From Rhizobiaceae bacterium (GTDB lineage: Bacteria; Pseudomonadota; Alphaproteobacteria; Rhizobiales; Rhizobiaceae): 32,430 nt of DNA. Shown here piece after piece: positions 7,040-13,335 of the stretch. The translations under genes and the position numbers were made by a program. Where the stretch lies: assembly GCA_020628035.1 (NCBI GenBank), contig JAHDFS010000019.1, positions 1-32,430 of the forward strand. Direction: 5' to 3'. Each line of letters opens with the position of its first letter. The first letter of the stretch is position 1. Below the pieces are notes generated by a model. That model searched no databases. It was given only the letters and a program-made list of their open reading frames with translations, and had not been told where the DNA came from.

Positions 7040-7546
7040 TTGGTAACGCCACACGAATTTAAAGCCAGAATGGTCGCGCTTTTACCAAGGCTGAGAAGAT
7101 ACGCCTTAACGCTAACGCGATCATCGTCTGATGCTGATGACCTGTTGCAGGAAACATGCACGCAGGCGCTATCGAAATGGGACAAATACGATTCCAGCCA
7201 ACCGCTGGATCGCTGGGCCTTTACGGTTATGCGAAATACCTGGATCAGCGAGCAACGAAAACGAAAGGTGAGACAAGGAGCTGGGCAGATGCAAATTGAG
7301 GATGCACATGATCTGAGTGATAATAAAGATGCAGACGAGACTTTATTTGCGCACCAAATCGGTGGCCTTGTTATGAGCTTGCCAAGTGAACTTTCTCAAA
7401 CCCTGCTGCTCGTCGCCAAAGAGGGTTTTACCTATAAAGAAGCAGCCCAAGCCATGGATATTCCCGTGGGCACTGTAATGAGCCGTATCCATCGCGCACG
7501 AAAAATAATCAGCGAGACCCTTACACCAAGGGAAGAAATCATATGA
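7040..7546 (+). CDS. ECF-type RNA polymerase sigma factor
   Basis: The 168 residues have the two-domain layout of group 4 (ECF) sigma factors. Region 2 reads LPRLRRYALTLTRSSSDADDLLQETCTQAL then DRWAFTVMRNTWISEQRKRK. Region 4 reads LPSELSQTLLLVAKEGFTYKEAAQAMDIPVGTVMSRIHRAR, a clear HTH for -35 recognition. The likely start is a TTG at 7040, just after an in-frame stop; an internal ATG at 7070 would remove ten residues and still keep region 2, so the start is uncertain. No good Shine-Dalgarno is visible for either. It overlaps the following anti-sigma gene by four bases (ATGA), the standard arrangement for ECF/anti-sigma pairs, and is divergent from the secreted TPR gene. Confidence 0.9.
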   Translation: MVTPHEFKARMVALLPRLRRYALTLTRSSSDADDLLQETCTQALSKWDKYDSSQPLDRWAFTVMRNTWISEQRKRKVRQGAGQMQIEDAHDLSDNKDADETLFAHQIGGLVMSLPSELSQTLLLVAKEGFTYKEAAQAMDIPVGTVMSRIHRARKIISETLTPREEII

Positions 7547-8337
7547 GCGATATATCTTTAAAATTAAGCGCATATCTTGATCAGGAATTACCTGAAGATC
7601 AGCTGGAAGAAATTCGTCATCTTATTGAAACTGATCCTGCGGTTTCAGAAGAGTTTGAAAAGCTCGCATTGGCAAACGATCATGCGCTCACCGAATTTGA
7701 TGGTATTGTTGACAATGCAACCCCGGTGCATTTGGTTCAAATGATCGAAAATGCGCAATTAAAGCCAAGTTTGAAACATTTGCCGGCAGCGGCGAACAAT
7801 AATTTCAGTTTCCGTTCGATGGCAGCCGGGCTTGTATTGTTAATTGCGGGTGGTATTGGCGGTTTTGTTTATAATGAAACCAGCCAACCAGAAATTACCG
7901 TTGCACAAACAACTGGCTGGTTGCATCACGTTGCTGATTACCATGGCATTTATGCCCAGCAAAAACGTCATTTGGTCGAAGTTGGCGCGGATGAGTCCGA
8001 TCATATCGTCGGCTGGTTGAGCAAGACAACCGGTTTGCCATTCTCAATTCCCGATATTACCAATTCCGGGTTTGAATTTCAGGGTGCAAGATTGCTCGTG
8101 GTCAAAGGCAAACCGGTTGCTCAGCTTATGTATAAGGATCAAGAAGGTTCGGTGATTGCGATCTGTTTCCAAAGCAGCTCAGGCTCCATGATGGGATCAG
8201 ATGAAACTAAATCAAACACGATCAACGGATTTGATATTTTATCATGGTCCAAAGGTGATGGACAATATTTGGTGATTGGCGAAGAAACAGAAAGTCGTTT
8301 GAAAGAAGTGGCAGATCAAGTTAAGCTGGACATCTAA
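7543..8337 (+). CDS. Membrane-anchored anti-sigma factor
   Basis: The 264-residue product has an N-terminal cytoplasmic helical region (KLSAYLDQELPEDQLEEIRH, about residues 7-55) typical of the anti-sigma domain that grips ECF sigma factors. A single membrane helix follows at about 93-111 (SMAAGLVLLIAGGIGGFVY), then a periplasmic domain of about 150 residues. The HxxxCxxC zinc motif of many anti-sigma factors is absent, so it is not a ZAS-type redox sensor. The periplasmic part contains GWLSKTTGLPFSIPDI and LMYKDQEGSVIAICFQ, resembling the periplasmic part of other proteobacterial anti-sigma proteins. Overlap with the sigma gene implies coupled translation and stoichiometric production. The signal it senses is unknown. 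Confidence 0.85.
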   Translation: MSDISLKLSAYLDQELPEDQLEEIRHLIETDPAVSEEFEKLALANDHALTEFDGIVDNATPVHLVQMIENAQLKPSLKHLPAAANNNFSFRSMAAGLVLLIAGGIGGFVYNETSQPEITVAQTTGWLHHVADYHGIYAQQKRHLVEVGADESDHIVGWLSKTTGLPFSIPDITNSGFEFQGARLLVVKGKPVAQLMYKDQEGSVIAICFQSSSGSMMGSDETKSNTINGFDILSWSKGDGQYLVIGEETESRLKEVADQVKLDI

Positions 8338-8366
8338 GTTCCACGCTCAAAGATTGAGGTCTTGAT

Positions 8367-9266
8367 CTGTCCATCTCACTTTTAAAAACTCTGATCGCAA
8401 TTGCTGATCATGGAAGCTTCAGTGCTGCGGCGGAAAAAGTCTATGTCTCCCATGCCGCTGTTGGACAACAAATGAAACGGCTTGAAGATCAGCTGCAAGT
8501 GGAATTGTTTGACCGATCACAAAAGTCACCACAGCTTAATGCGCTTGGCAAAGCACTGGTGCCAAAAGCACGCGAAGTGGTTTTTGCCTATGACAATATG
8601 CTTGATGATATTGTCGGAACTGCACAATTGCACGGTGAATTAATCATTGGCGCGGTGCCATCAGTTATTCGTGAACTGATCCCACGCTCGATCAAGAAAC
8701 TGATCGAAACCTATCCAGAGCTGCATATTCGCGTTGTGCCGGGACTATCTGAAGATTTACATGAACAGCTTGAACGCGGCGCGATCGACGCTGCTGTGAT
8801 TGCCATGCCAACCCATGTGGGCGCACATATGGATTGGCGCCCCTTTGTGGAAGAAGAGCTGGTTTTGCTTACAGCGCCTGAGGTCACTGAAAGTGATCCG
8901 GTAAAACTTATGCAAACCATGCCCTATATTAGCCAATCTCGGCGCGCCTCAATCAGCCATTTGGCCGAAGATTGGTTGATTAAGAACAATATCTCTGTGC
9001 GCCCTTCCATGGAAATGGAATCGCTTGAAACGCTTAGCAGCATGATCTCACATAATCTTGGCGTGTCGATCTCACCGAATATGTGTGTGCCAGATCCGAT
9101 TTTTAAAACCTTACGCAAGATTCCGTTGGATGCGCAAAGTGATGATCAGTCCACAGGGCGCATTTTGGGCATATTGGCGCGTAAAAACAGCTCAAAATCG
9201 ACTTTGATCGAAAAATTGCTCAATACGATTGAACATATAGTATTGGCTGAAAAGGCCAATGCATAA
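8367..9266 (+). CDS. LysR-family transcriptional regulator with apparent CTG start
   Basis: The DNA-binding N-terminus is readable upstream of the first ATG: SISLLKTLIAIADHGSFSAA then AEKVYVSHAAVGQQMKRLED, a complete LysR winged HTH. The first ATG in frame (8472) would cut off most of this HTH. The in-frame stop lies at 8355-8357, and the codons between (GGT, CTT, GAT, CTG, TCC, ATC) include no ATG, GTG or TTG. A CTG at 8367 with GAGG five to eight bases upstream is the best start. The effector domain follows from about residue 90 (GELIIGAVPSVIREL; SISHLAEDWLIKNN). Total length is about 299 residues, normal. It is 100 bases upstream of the comDE operon on the same strand and probably controls it. 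Alternatives are a damaged start codon or a sequence error. Confidence 0.82.
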   Translation: MSISLLKTLIAIADHGSFSAAAEKVYVSHAAVGQQMKRLEDQLQVELFDRSQKSPQLNALGKALVPKAREVVFAYDNMLDDIVGTAQLHGELIIGAVPSVIRELIPRSIKKLIETYPELHIRVVPGLSEDLHEQLERGAIDAAVIAMPTHVGAHMDWRPFVEEELVLLTAPEVTESDPVKLMQTMPYISQSRRASISHLAEDWLIKNNISVRPSMEMESLETLSSMISHNLGVSISPNMCVPDPIFKTLRKIPLDAQSDDQSTGRILGILARKNSSKSTLIEKLLNTIEHIVLAEKANA

Positions 9267-9287
9267 GTAAAATTTTTCTTTACTTAT
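9263..9287. terminator. Hairpin overlapping the LysR stop codon
   Basis: ATAAGTAAA (9263-9271) and TTTACTTAT (9279-9287) form a perfect 9-bp stem with a 7-base loop containing five Ts. The stem includes the TAA stop of the LysR gene. It is AT-rich and lacks a long U-tract after it, so it may be a weak terminator or a protein site ahead of comD. Confidence 0.35.
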
Positions 9288-9289
9288 TG

Positions 9290-9308
9290 TCAAATATCTT
9301 TGCCTTGA
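9290..9308. promoter_or_regulatory. Candidate LysR-type (T-N11-A) operator upstream of comD
   Basis: TCAA (9290-9293) and TTGA (9305-9308) are exact inverted repeats separated by eleven bases, the LysR-box pattern T-N11-A. The site lies 59 bases upstream of the comD start and downstream of the LysR gene, as expected if the regulator controls the decarboxylase operon. Short arms mean chance occurrence is possible. Confidence 0.4.
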
Positions 9309-9366
9309 ATTAAATTTATTTTTATAAGATAACAGCTCTAACCTCACCAAATAGGAGCTGAATCCC

Positions 9367-9864
9367 GTGTCAGTAAATGATAAAATAGTTGCAGACCTCG
9401 TTGCCAACGATGTCAATTTTGTAACGACAGTGCCATGTAAACAATTGGCTGGCGTTATTGATAAAATCGAAGAAAGTGATGACATTTATCACATTCCCGC
9501 CAATAAAGAAGATGAAGGCATGGGCCTTTGTGCTGGTGCTTATATGGGCGGTAAACGCCCTGCGATCATCATGCAAAACACCGCAATTGGCGTGACAGTC
9601 AATACGCTTGTAACGCTGACACAATATTACCGCATGCCGTTGCCAATGTTGATCTCCTATCGTGGTGAGCTTGGTGAACCTGTTGCATGTCAGGTGGAAA
9701 TGGCGGTGCACACAAAAGCATTGCTCGCTCAGCTAAATATCCCAACTTATCACTTCCATCACGAAGATGATGTTGAAGAGCTCGATAAGATTTTGAAATA
9801 CACCTTCATGTGCAACAAGCCTGTGGCCATCCTCACCGATGCTTCATTCTGGAAAGGATACTAA
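9367..9864 (+). CDS. comD: Sulfopyruvate decarboxylase, alpha subunit-like (PYR domain of a ThDP enzyme)
   Basis: This 165-residue protein is the pyrimidine-binding half of a split thiamine-diphosphate decarboxylase. Motifs match ComD: TTVPCKQLAGVIDKIEE, then HIPANKEDEGMGLCAGAYMG, where the Glu around residues 48-50 activates ThDP, then IIMQNTAIGVTVNTLVTL and LISYRGELGEP. Bacterial and archaeal sulfopyruvate decarboxylases turn 3-sulfopyruvate into sulfoacetaldehyde and CO2; the related phosphonopyruvate decarboxylase is usually one longer chain of about 375 residues. A GTG start at 9367 is supported by AGGAG nine bases upstream. The stop is one base before the comE start, so the two subunits are made together. 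Sulfopyruvate is the likely substrate, but phosphonopyruvate or another 3-substituted pyruvate is not excluded. Confidence 0.83.
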   Translation: MSVNDKIVADLVANDVNFVTTVPCKQLAGVIDKIEESDDIYHIPANKEDEGMGLCAGAYMGGKRPAIIMQNTAIGVTVNTLVTLTQYYRMPLPMLISYRGELGEPVACQVEMAVHTKALLAQLNIPTYHFHHEDDVEELDKILKYTFMCNKPVAILTDASFWKGY

Positions 9865-9865
9865 T

Positions 9866-10429
9866 ATGATCCGCTCAGACGTACTTAAAGAACTTATGCC
9901 CATCATTTCCGACCAGCTTGTTGTTTGCAACATTGGTCTTCCAAGCCAAGAATTGCACTTGATGGATGATCAACCAAGCAATTTCTACATGCTTGGTACC
10001 ATGGGTCTTTCATCTTCTATCGGTCTTGGTCTTGCACTCGCGCAAAAAGAAAAAGTCATCTCAATTGATGGTGACGGCTCAGTTTTGACCAATTTTGGTA
10101 CTTTGCCAACGATTGCAAACAATGTGGCTGATAACTTCATCCTCTTGATCATCGATAATGGTAGCTATGGTTCAACTGGTGATCAGCCAACTTATGCTGG
10201 TAAGAAAACATCATTGACTGCAGTTGCAAAAGCTTGTGGATGTGAAAACGTGATTGAATGCTCTGCCGAAGATACGGCCAAAGTCGTCCAAGAAGCACTG
10301 GATGGCGATAAGATGACCATCATTGTCAGCAAGTGTGAATCCGGCAATATCAAAGTTCCTGTGATTACCATGGACCCTGTTGTAATTCGCGACCGCTTTA
10401 TGAAAACGGTTGCTGAGCGCAACGCCTAA
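9866..10429 (+). CDS. comE: Sulfopyruvate decarboxylase, beta subunit-like (PP domain of a ThDP enzyme)
   Basis: The 187 residues form the pyrophosphate-binding half of the decarboxylase. The ThDP/Mg motif GDG(S) near residue 69 is followed 28 residues later by DNGSYG, the classic GDG-x(25-30)-DN pattern. Preceding it is MLGTMGLSSSIGLGLALAQ, typical of the ComE/PpyrDC family, and the segment TGDQPTYAGKKTSLTAVAKA is also characteristic. I chose the ATG at 9866 because GGAAAGGA lies just before it; a frame extension overlapping comD has no support. The separate alpha and beta chains are the arrangement of ComDE. The operon continues, after 62 bases, with an FMN-dependent hydroxyacid dehydrogenase that could supply the 2-oxo acid substrate. 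Confidence 0.85.
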   Translation: MIRSDVLKELMPIISDQLVVCNIGLPSQELHLMDDQPSNFYMLGTMGLSSSIGLGLALAQKEKVISIDGDGSVLTNFGTLPTIANNVADNFILLIIDNGSYGSTGDQPTYAGKKTSLTAVAKACGCENVIECSAEDTAKVVQEALDGDKMTIIVSKCESGNIKVPVITMDPVVIRDRFMKTVAERNA

Positions 10430-10457
10430 TCCTTGGCTTGAGGCATTTTTCACGCCT

Positions 10458-10479
10458 TATGTAACTAACTACTTACATA
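10458..10479. repeat. Inverted repeat upstream of the FMN dehydrogenase gene
   Basis: TATGTAA (10458-10464) and TTACATA (10473-10479) are exact inverted repeats with an 8-base spacer. The right arm runs into the GGAG ribosome site for the gene at 10492. A closely similar sequence occurs just after that gene's stop (11614-11635). It may be a leader hairpin limiting translation, an operator, or an RNA processing site. Confidence 0.4.
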
Positions 10480-10491
10480 GGAGATATATCA

Positions 10492-11613
10492 ATGCTTCTC
10501 AATAATGGAATTCATTCTTATGAAGATGCGAGGCGCTTAGCTAAGAAGCGCCTCCCATGGATGGTTTTTGATTATATTGATGGTGCAGCGGGAACAGAAA
10601 CCGGTGAGCAGTATAATCGCGACGAGATCTCAAAAATTCGTCTCCAACCGCGCATTCTCAACAATGTCGTTGATCGTAACATCAAAACAAAACTCTTTGG
10701 CCAAGAGATGGGCCTTCCATTTGGTGTCAGCCCAATGGGTATGTGCAATCTCGCGCGTCATGATGCGGACAAGTTGCTCGCGCAATTTGCAGCCAAAACC
10801 AAAGTCCCGGTCGGCGTATCAACCGCTGCCTCCACATCACTTGAAGACATGGCGGAAATGTCCGAAGGCAATGCCTGGTTTCAGCTTTATTTCAGCGGCA
10901 ATAAAGAGGATTCATTTAAACTGATAGATCGCGCAAAAGCCGCTGATTATCAAACACTTATCTTAACAGTAGATGTGCCAGAAGTTGGCCGCAGACCCCG
11001 TGAATTACGTCGCGGGTTTAAAATGCCATTTAAAATTGGCGTGCCGCAATTCATAGATTTTGCTCTGCACCCGCAATGGTCGCTCTCGACCCTATTTCAT
11101 GGCAAACCTGAACTGGCAAATTTCGGTGGAAAATTTGGTGAATTTGATCGCACAAGCAGCCGTGCAGGTGCTGATTGGAACTTGCTTCAAGATATTCGTA
11201 ATAAATGGCAGGGCAATCTTGTTGTCAAAGGTGTGATGGATCCGCGCGATGCGGTAAAACTCAAAGATGCCGGCGTTGATGCTATTCAAGTTTCCAGTCA
11301 TGGCGGGCGCCAACTGGATAGCGCCCCGGCTCCGATTTTGGCAATACGCGAAATCAGACGCATGGTGGGGAATGACTATCCATTGTTTTTCGACAGCGGT
11401 TTGCGTTCTGGTGAAGATATTGTCAAAGCCTATGCATTTGGGGCCAATTATGCCTTCCTTGGACGCCCATTCTCCTATGCAATTGCAGCAAATGGTAAGC
11501 GTGGACTTACTGAATACACGGGAAATGTCGCATCTGACATTAGTATTGCGCTTGCACAATTAGGACTAAATGACATCAATGATGTGTCCAGTGAGTCATT
11601 GTGCAAATACTAA
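10492..11613 (+). CDS. FMN-dependent 2-hydroxyacid dehydrogenase/oxidase (LldD/glycolate-oxidase family)
   Basis: The 373 residues follow the family from end to end. The N-terminal AKKRLPWMVFDYIDGAAGTE carries the active-site Tyr. FGVSPMGMCNLARHD and GVSTAASTSLEDMAEM bind FMN. YFSGNKEDSFKLIDRAKAA and LTVDVPEVGRRPRELRRGF hold the phosphate-side and substrate arginines. SSHGGRQLDSAPAP near residue 268 gives the catalytic His and Arg. These enzymes oxidise (S)-2-hydroxy acids to 2-oxo acids, passing electrons to quinone or oxygen. GGAG lies nine bases before the ATG. Its place after comDE suggests that it makes the 2-oxo acid the decarboxylase uses, possibly 3-sulfolactate to sulfopyruvate; L-lactate or another hydroxy acid remains possible. 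Confidence 0.9.
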   Translation: MLLNNGIHSYEDARRLAKKRLPWMVFDYIDGAAGTETGEQYNRDEISKIRLQPRILNNVVDRNIKTKLFGQEMGLPFGVSPMGMCNLARHDADKLLAQFAAKTKVPVGVSTAASTSLEDMAEMSEGNAWFQLYFSGNKEDSFKLIDRAKAADYQTLILTVDVPEVGRRPRELRRGFKMPFKIGVPQFIDFALHPQWSLSTLFHGKPELANFGGKFGEFDRTSSRAGADWNLLQDIRNKWQGNLVVKGVMDPRDAVKLKDAGVDAIQVSSHGGRQLDSAPAPILAIREIRRMVGNDYPLFFDSGLRSGEDIVKAYAFGANYAFLGRPFSYAIAANGKRGLTEYTGNVASDISIALAQLGLNDINDVSSESLCKY

Positions 11614-11633
11614 ATGTAAGTACTAACTTACAT
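11614..11633. terminator. Hairpin at the convergent end of the FMN dehydrogenase and mobB genes
   Basis: ATGTAAGT and ACTTACAT form a perfect 8-bp stem with a 4-base loop (ACTA), starting on the base after the FMN dehydrogenase stop codon and overlapping the end of mobB. It may be a shared terminator although it is AT-rich and lacks a long U-tract. Its sequence resembles the inverted repeat at 10458-10479. Confidence 0.45.
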
Positions 11634-12132
11634 ATATGTTCATATGCTCGATAATAAAGTCTGCAACTTTCGTCACATCATCGATATCAAGGACAGGTAG
11701 ATCCGTTTCAATCGGCATATCAGCAGCATAAGCAACGATATTATTGATCTGCCCCCTTCCCTCATTTTCCAAGCTCTCGTTTCTGATTGTCTGGATTTTT
11801 GGGATATTTGAGGACTTGAAACCTTCAACGAGTATGAGATCAACCGCTGACATTTTCTCTAACAACTGATCCAAACTCCACTCCTCTTCACCTGCCGCAA
11901 TTTCATGCATAAGCGCAAATCGCTTTGATGACGCAAGCATCACCTCGCTGGCTCCTGATATGCGGTGTTTGAAGCTATCGGTTCCTTCTTGATCCACATC
12001 GACATTATGATGTGAATGCTTAACGCTGGATACGCGCAACCCTCTTGCGGTGAGCTCTTTAATAACGGCTGAGGTCAGCGTTGTTTTACCAGAATTTTTC
12101 CACCCTGATATGCCAAAGACTTTTTGCTTCAT
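11623..12132 (-). CDS. mobB: Molybdopterin-guanine dinucleotide biosynthesis adaptor MobB
   Basis: MobB is a GTP-binding protein that assists MobA in attaching GMP to molybdopterin for bis-MGD enzymes (nitrate and DMSO reductase family). The Walker A motif is GWKNSGKTT (residues 10-18) inside VFGISGWKNSGKTTLTSAVI. Further family signatures are SSVKHSHHNVDVDQEGTDS, SGASEVMLASSKRFAL, and DLILVEGFKSSNIPKI. Length (169) is normal. Its ATG overlaps the mobA stop by four bases (ATGA), so mobA and mobB form a coupled pair with mobA first. The end of the gene lies in the hairpin shared with the convergent dehydrogenase. Confidence 0.94.
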   Translation of the reverse strand: MKQKVFGISGWKNSGKTTLTSAVIKELTARGLRVSSVKHSHHNVDVDQEGTDSFKHRISGASEVMLASSKRFALMHEIAAGEEEWSLDQLLEKMSAVDLILVEGFKSSNIPKIQTIRNESLENEGRGQINNIVAYAADMPIETDLPVLDIDDVTKVADFIIEHMNIYVS

Positions 12133-12743
12133 CCCAGTTCACCATTCGAAGCGAGTATCTGTTGTGCCTGATCCCAGTCTTCCGGCGTATTTATATTCAT
12201 AAATGGATCGATATCCTGTGTTTTGAAATCGACCTGAACCCATTTCTTAGATCGAATGAATGTCATGACTTTTCGGTTTTCAGGGTTTTCAAGGTAAACA
12301 GATAAATCCTTTAAACAATCGACTGACCACAGACCAAAAAGCTGCTGTGAATAACCATTATAGTGGGCGATTGCGATATCGTGGGATCCTATTGCATTTT
12401 GTAACGTTTCGACCAGGTTTTTTGGGAAAAACGGCGCATCAGCTGGTGCTGTCATGATGTAATCAACTGAAACATCATTTTGTTTAACCCAATGAAGTAC
12501 TGAAAAAACGCCAGCTAATGGCCCCTGATGGTCTGTATACTCATCGCTAATAATGTCATATCCCAGTGCATCAATGATTGGCTCAGAATTATTTACATTG
12601 ACCACCAAATGATCAGTCTGCGCACCAAGCCTTTTTGCAGCGCGCGCGACAAGAGGTTCACCGTCGAATTTAAGCAACAGCTTGTTTGCACCCGCCATAC
12701 GGCGAGATTGACCACCTGCGATGATTGCACCTAGAACTTTCAT
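12129..12743 (-). CDS. mobA: Molybdenum cofactor guanylyltransferase MobA
   Basis: MobA transfers GMP from GTP to molybdenum-molybdopterin, forming the guanine dinucleotide cofactor. The nucleotidyltransferase signature is GAIIAGGQSRRMAGANKLLL; compared with the usual RMGGDK the loop reads RMAGANK, one residue longer. DHQGPLAGVFSVLHW and MTAPADAPFFPKNLV are the metal/nucleotide-binding segments, with the Asp in APADAPF conserved. INTPEDW near the C-terminus is typical. Length is 204, normal for the family. AGGGG precedes the ATG at a suitable distance. First gene of the mobAB pair. No molybdoenzyme is encoded in the window. Confidence 0.94.
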   Translation of the reverse strand: MKVLGAIIAGGQSRRMAGANKLLLKFDGEPLVARAAKRLGAQTDHLVVNVNNSEPIIDALGYDIISDEYTDHQGPLAGVFSVLHWVKQNDVSVDYIMTAPADAPFFPKNLVETLQNAIGSHDIAIAHYNGYSQQLFGLWSVDCLKDLSVYLENPENRKVMTFIRSKKWVQVDFKTQDIDPFMNINTPEDWDQAQQILASNGELG

Positions 12744-12927
12744 CCTACCCCTTTTTGCTCAAACATCTCTGGATTTAAGGTCGCGTTCAAGCTTTATTTT
12801 CACTTTCACGGTGCGACACATCACCCATTTGAAAATTTATCGCACCTAAACCCTAGACAGGCTGCATTTGTACTCCTAACTGTAGACGAAATAACCAGAT
12901 AATTTTGTGCTTGTTGGGCGCTAAGAT

Positions 12928-13296
12928 ATGACCGATCAAAATTCAAACGATATTCCCAAAGATATTCGCGTTTCAAAAGAGCGCGGGATTATGCGTCTAT
13001 TTTATCATGACGGCATGGAAGGTGAATTATCATCTGAGTATCTGCGCATCTCATCCCCTTCTGCCGAGGTGAAGGGGCACGGTCCAGGGCAAGAAGTACC
13101 GCAAGTGGGCAAGCGCAATGTTCTTATCACAAATATTGAACCTGTTGGGCGATATGCGATCCGTATTATCTTTTCCGACGGGCACGACACCGGCATATTT
13201 AATTGGCCATATTTGCGGCAGTTAATCGAGGAAAAAGAGACAAGATGGTCTGACTATCTTCAGGACTTAAACTCCAAAGGTCTCTCGCGCGATTAA
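12928..13296 (+). CDS. DUF971 (gamma-butyrobetaine hydroxylase-like N-terminal domain) protein
   Basis: The 122 residues contain the DUF971 pattern: PKDIRVSKERGIMRLFYHDG (a two-stranded opening), LSSEYLRISSPSAEVKGHG (the usual LPaEyLRv.SPSAEvqGHG) and RYAIRIIFSDGHDTGIFNWPYL (sheet ending in the DGH-S/T-GI-Y/F-W motif). This domain is found alone in proteobacteria, at the N-terminus of gamma-butyrobetaine hydroxylase, and at the C-terminus of the chloroplast iron-sulfur carrier HCF101. It lies 39 bases upstream of mrp on the same strand. HCF101 is an MIP18-Mrp-DUF971 fusion, so the natural inference is that this protein works with Mrp in iron-sulfur delivery. No catalytic residues are evident. 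Confidence 0.88.
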   Translation: MTDQNSNDIPKDIRVSKERGIMRLFYHDGMEGELSSEYLRISSPSAEVKGHGPGQEVPQVGKRNVLITNIEPVGRYAIRIIFSDGHDTGIFNWPYLRQLIEEKETRWSDYLQDLNSKGLSRD

Positions 13297-13335
13297 TAAT
13301 AAACACACCGCACACACAAAACAGCAGGACAAGAA

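Noticed and set aside
9367-10429. Phosphonopyruvate decarboxylase of a phosphonate-antibiotic cluster
   Set aside because: That enzyme is usually one chain and accompanied by PEP mutase; neither is seen, although a phosphonate substrate is not fully excluded.
11623-12743. Functional link of mobAB with the sulfonate module through a sulfite-oxidising molybdoenzyme
   Set aside because: The genes are on the opposite strand, with a hairpin between; mobAB serve many molybdoenzymes, so adjacency alone is not evidence.
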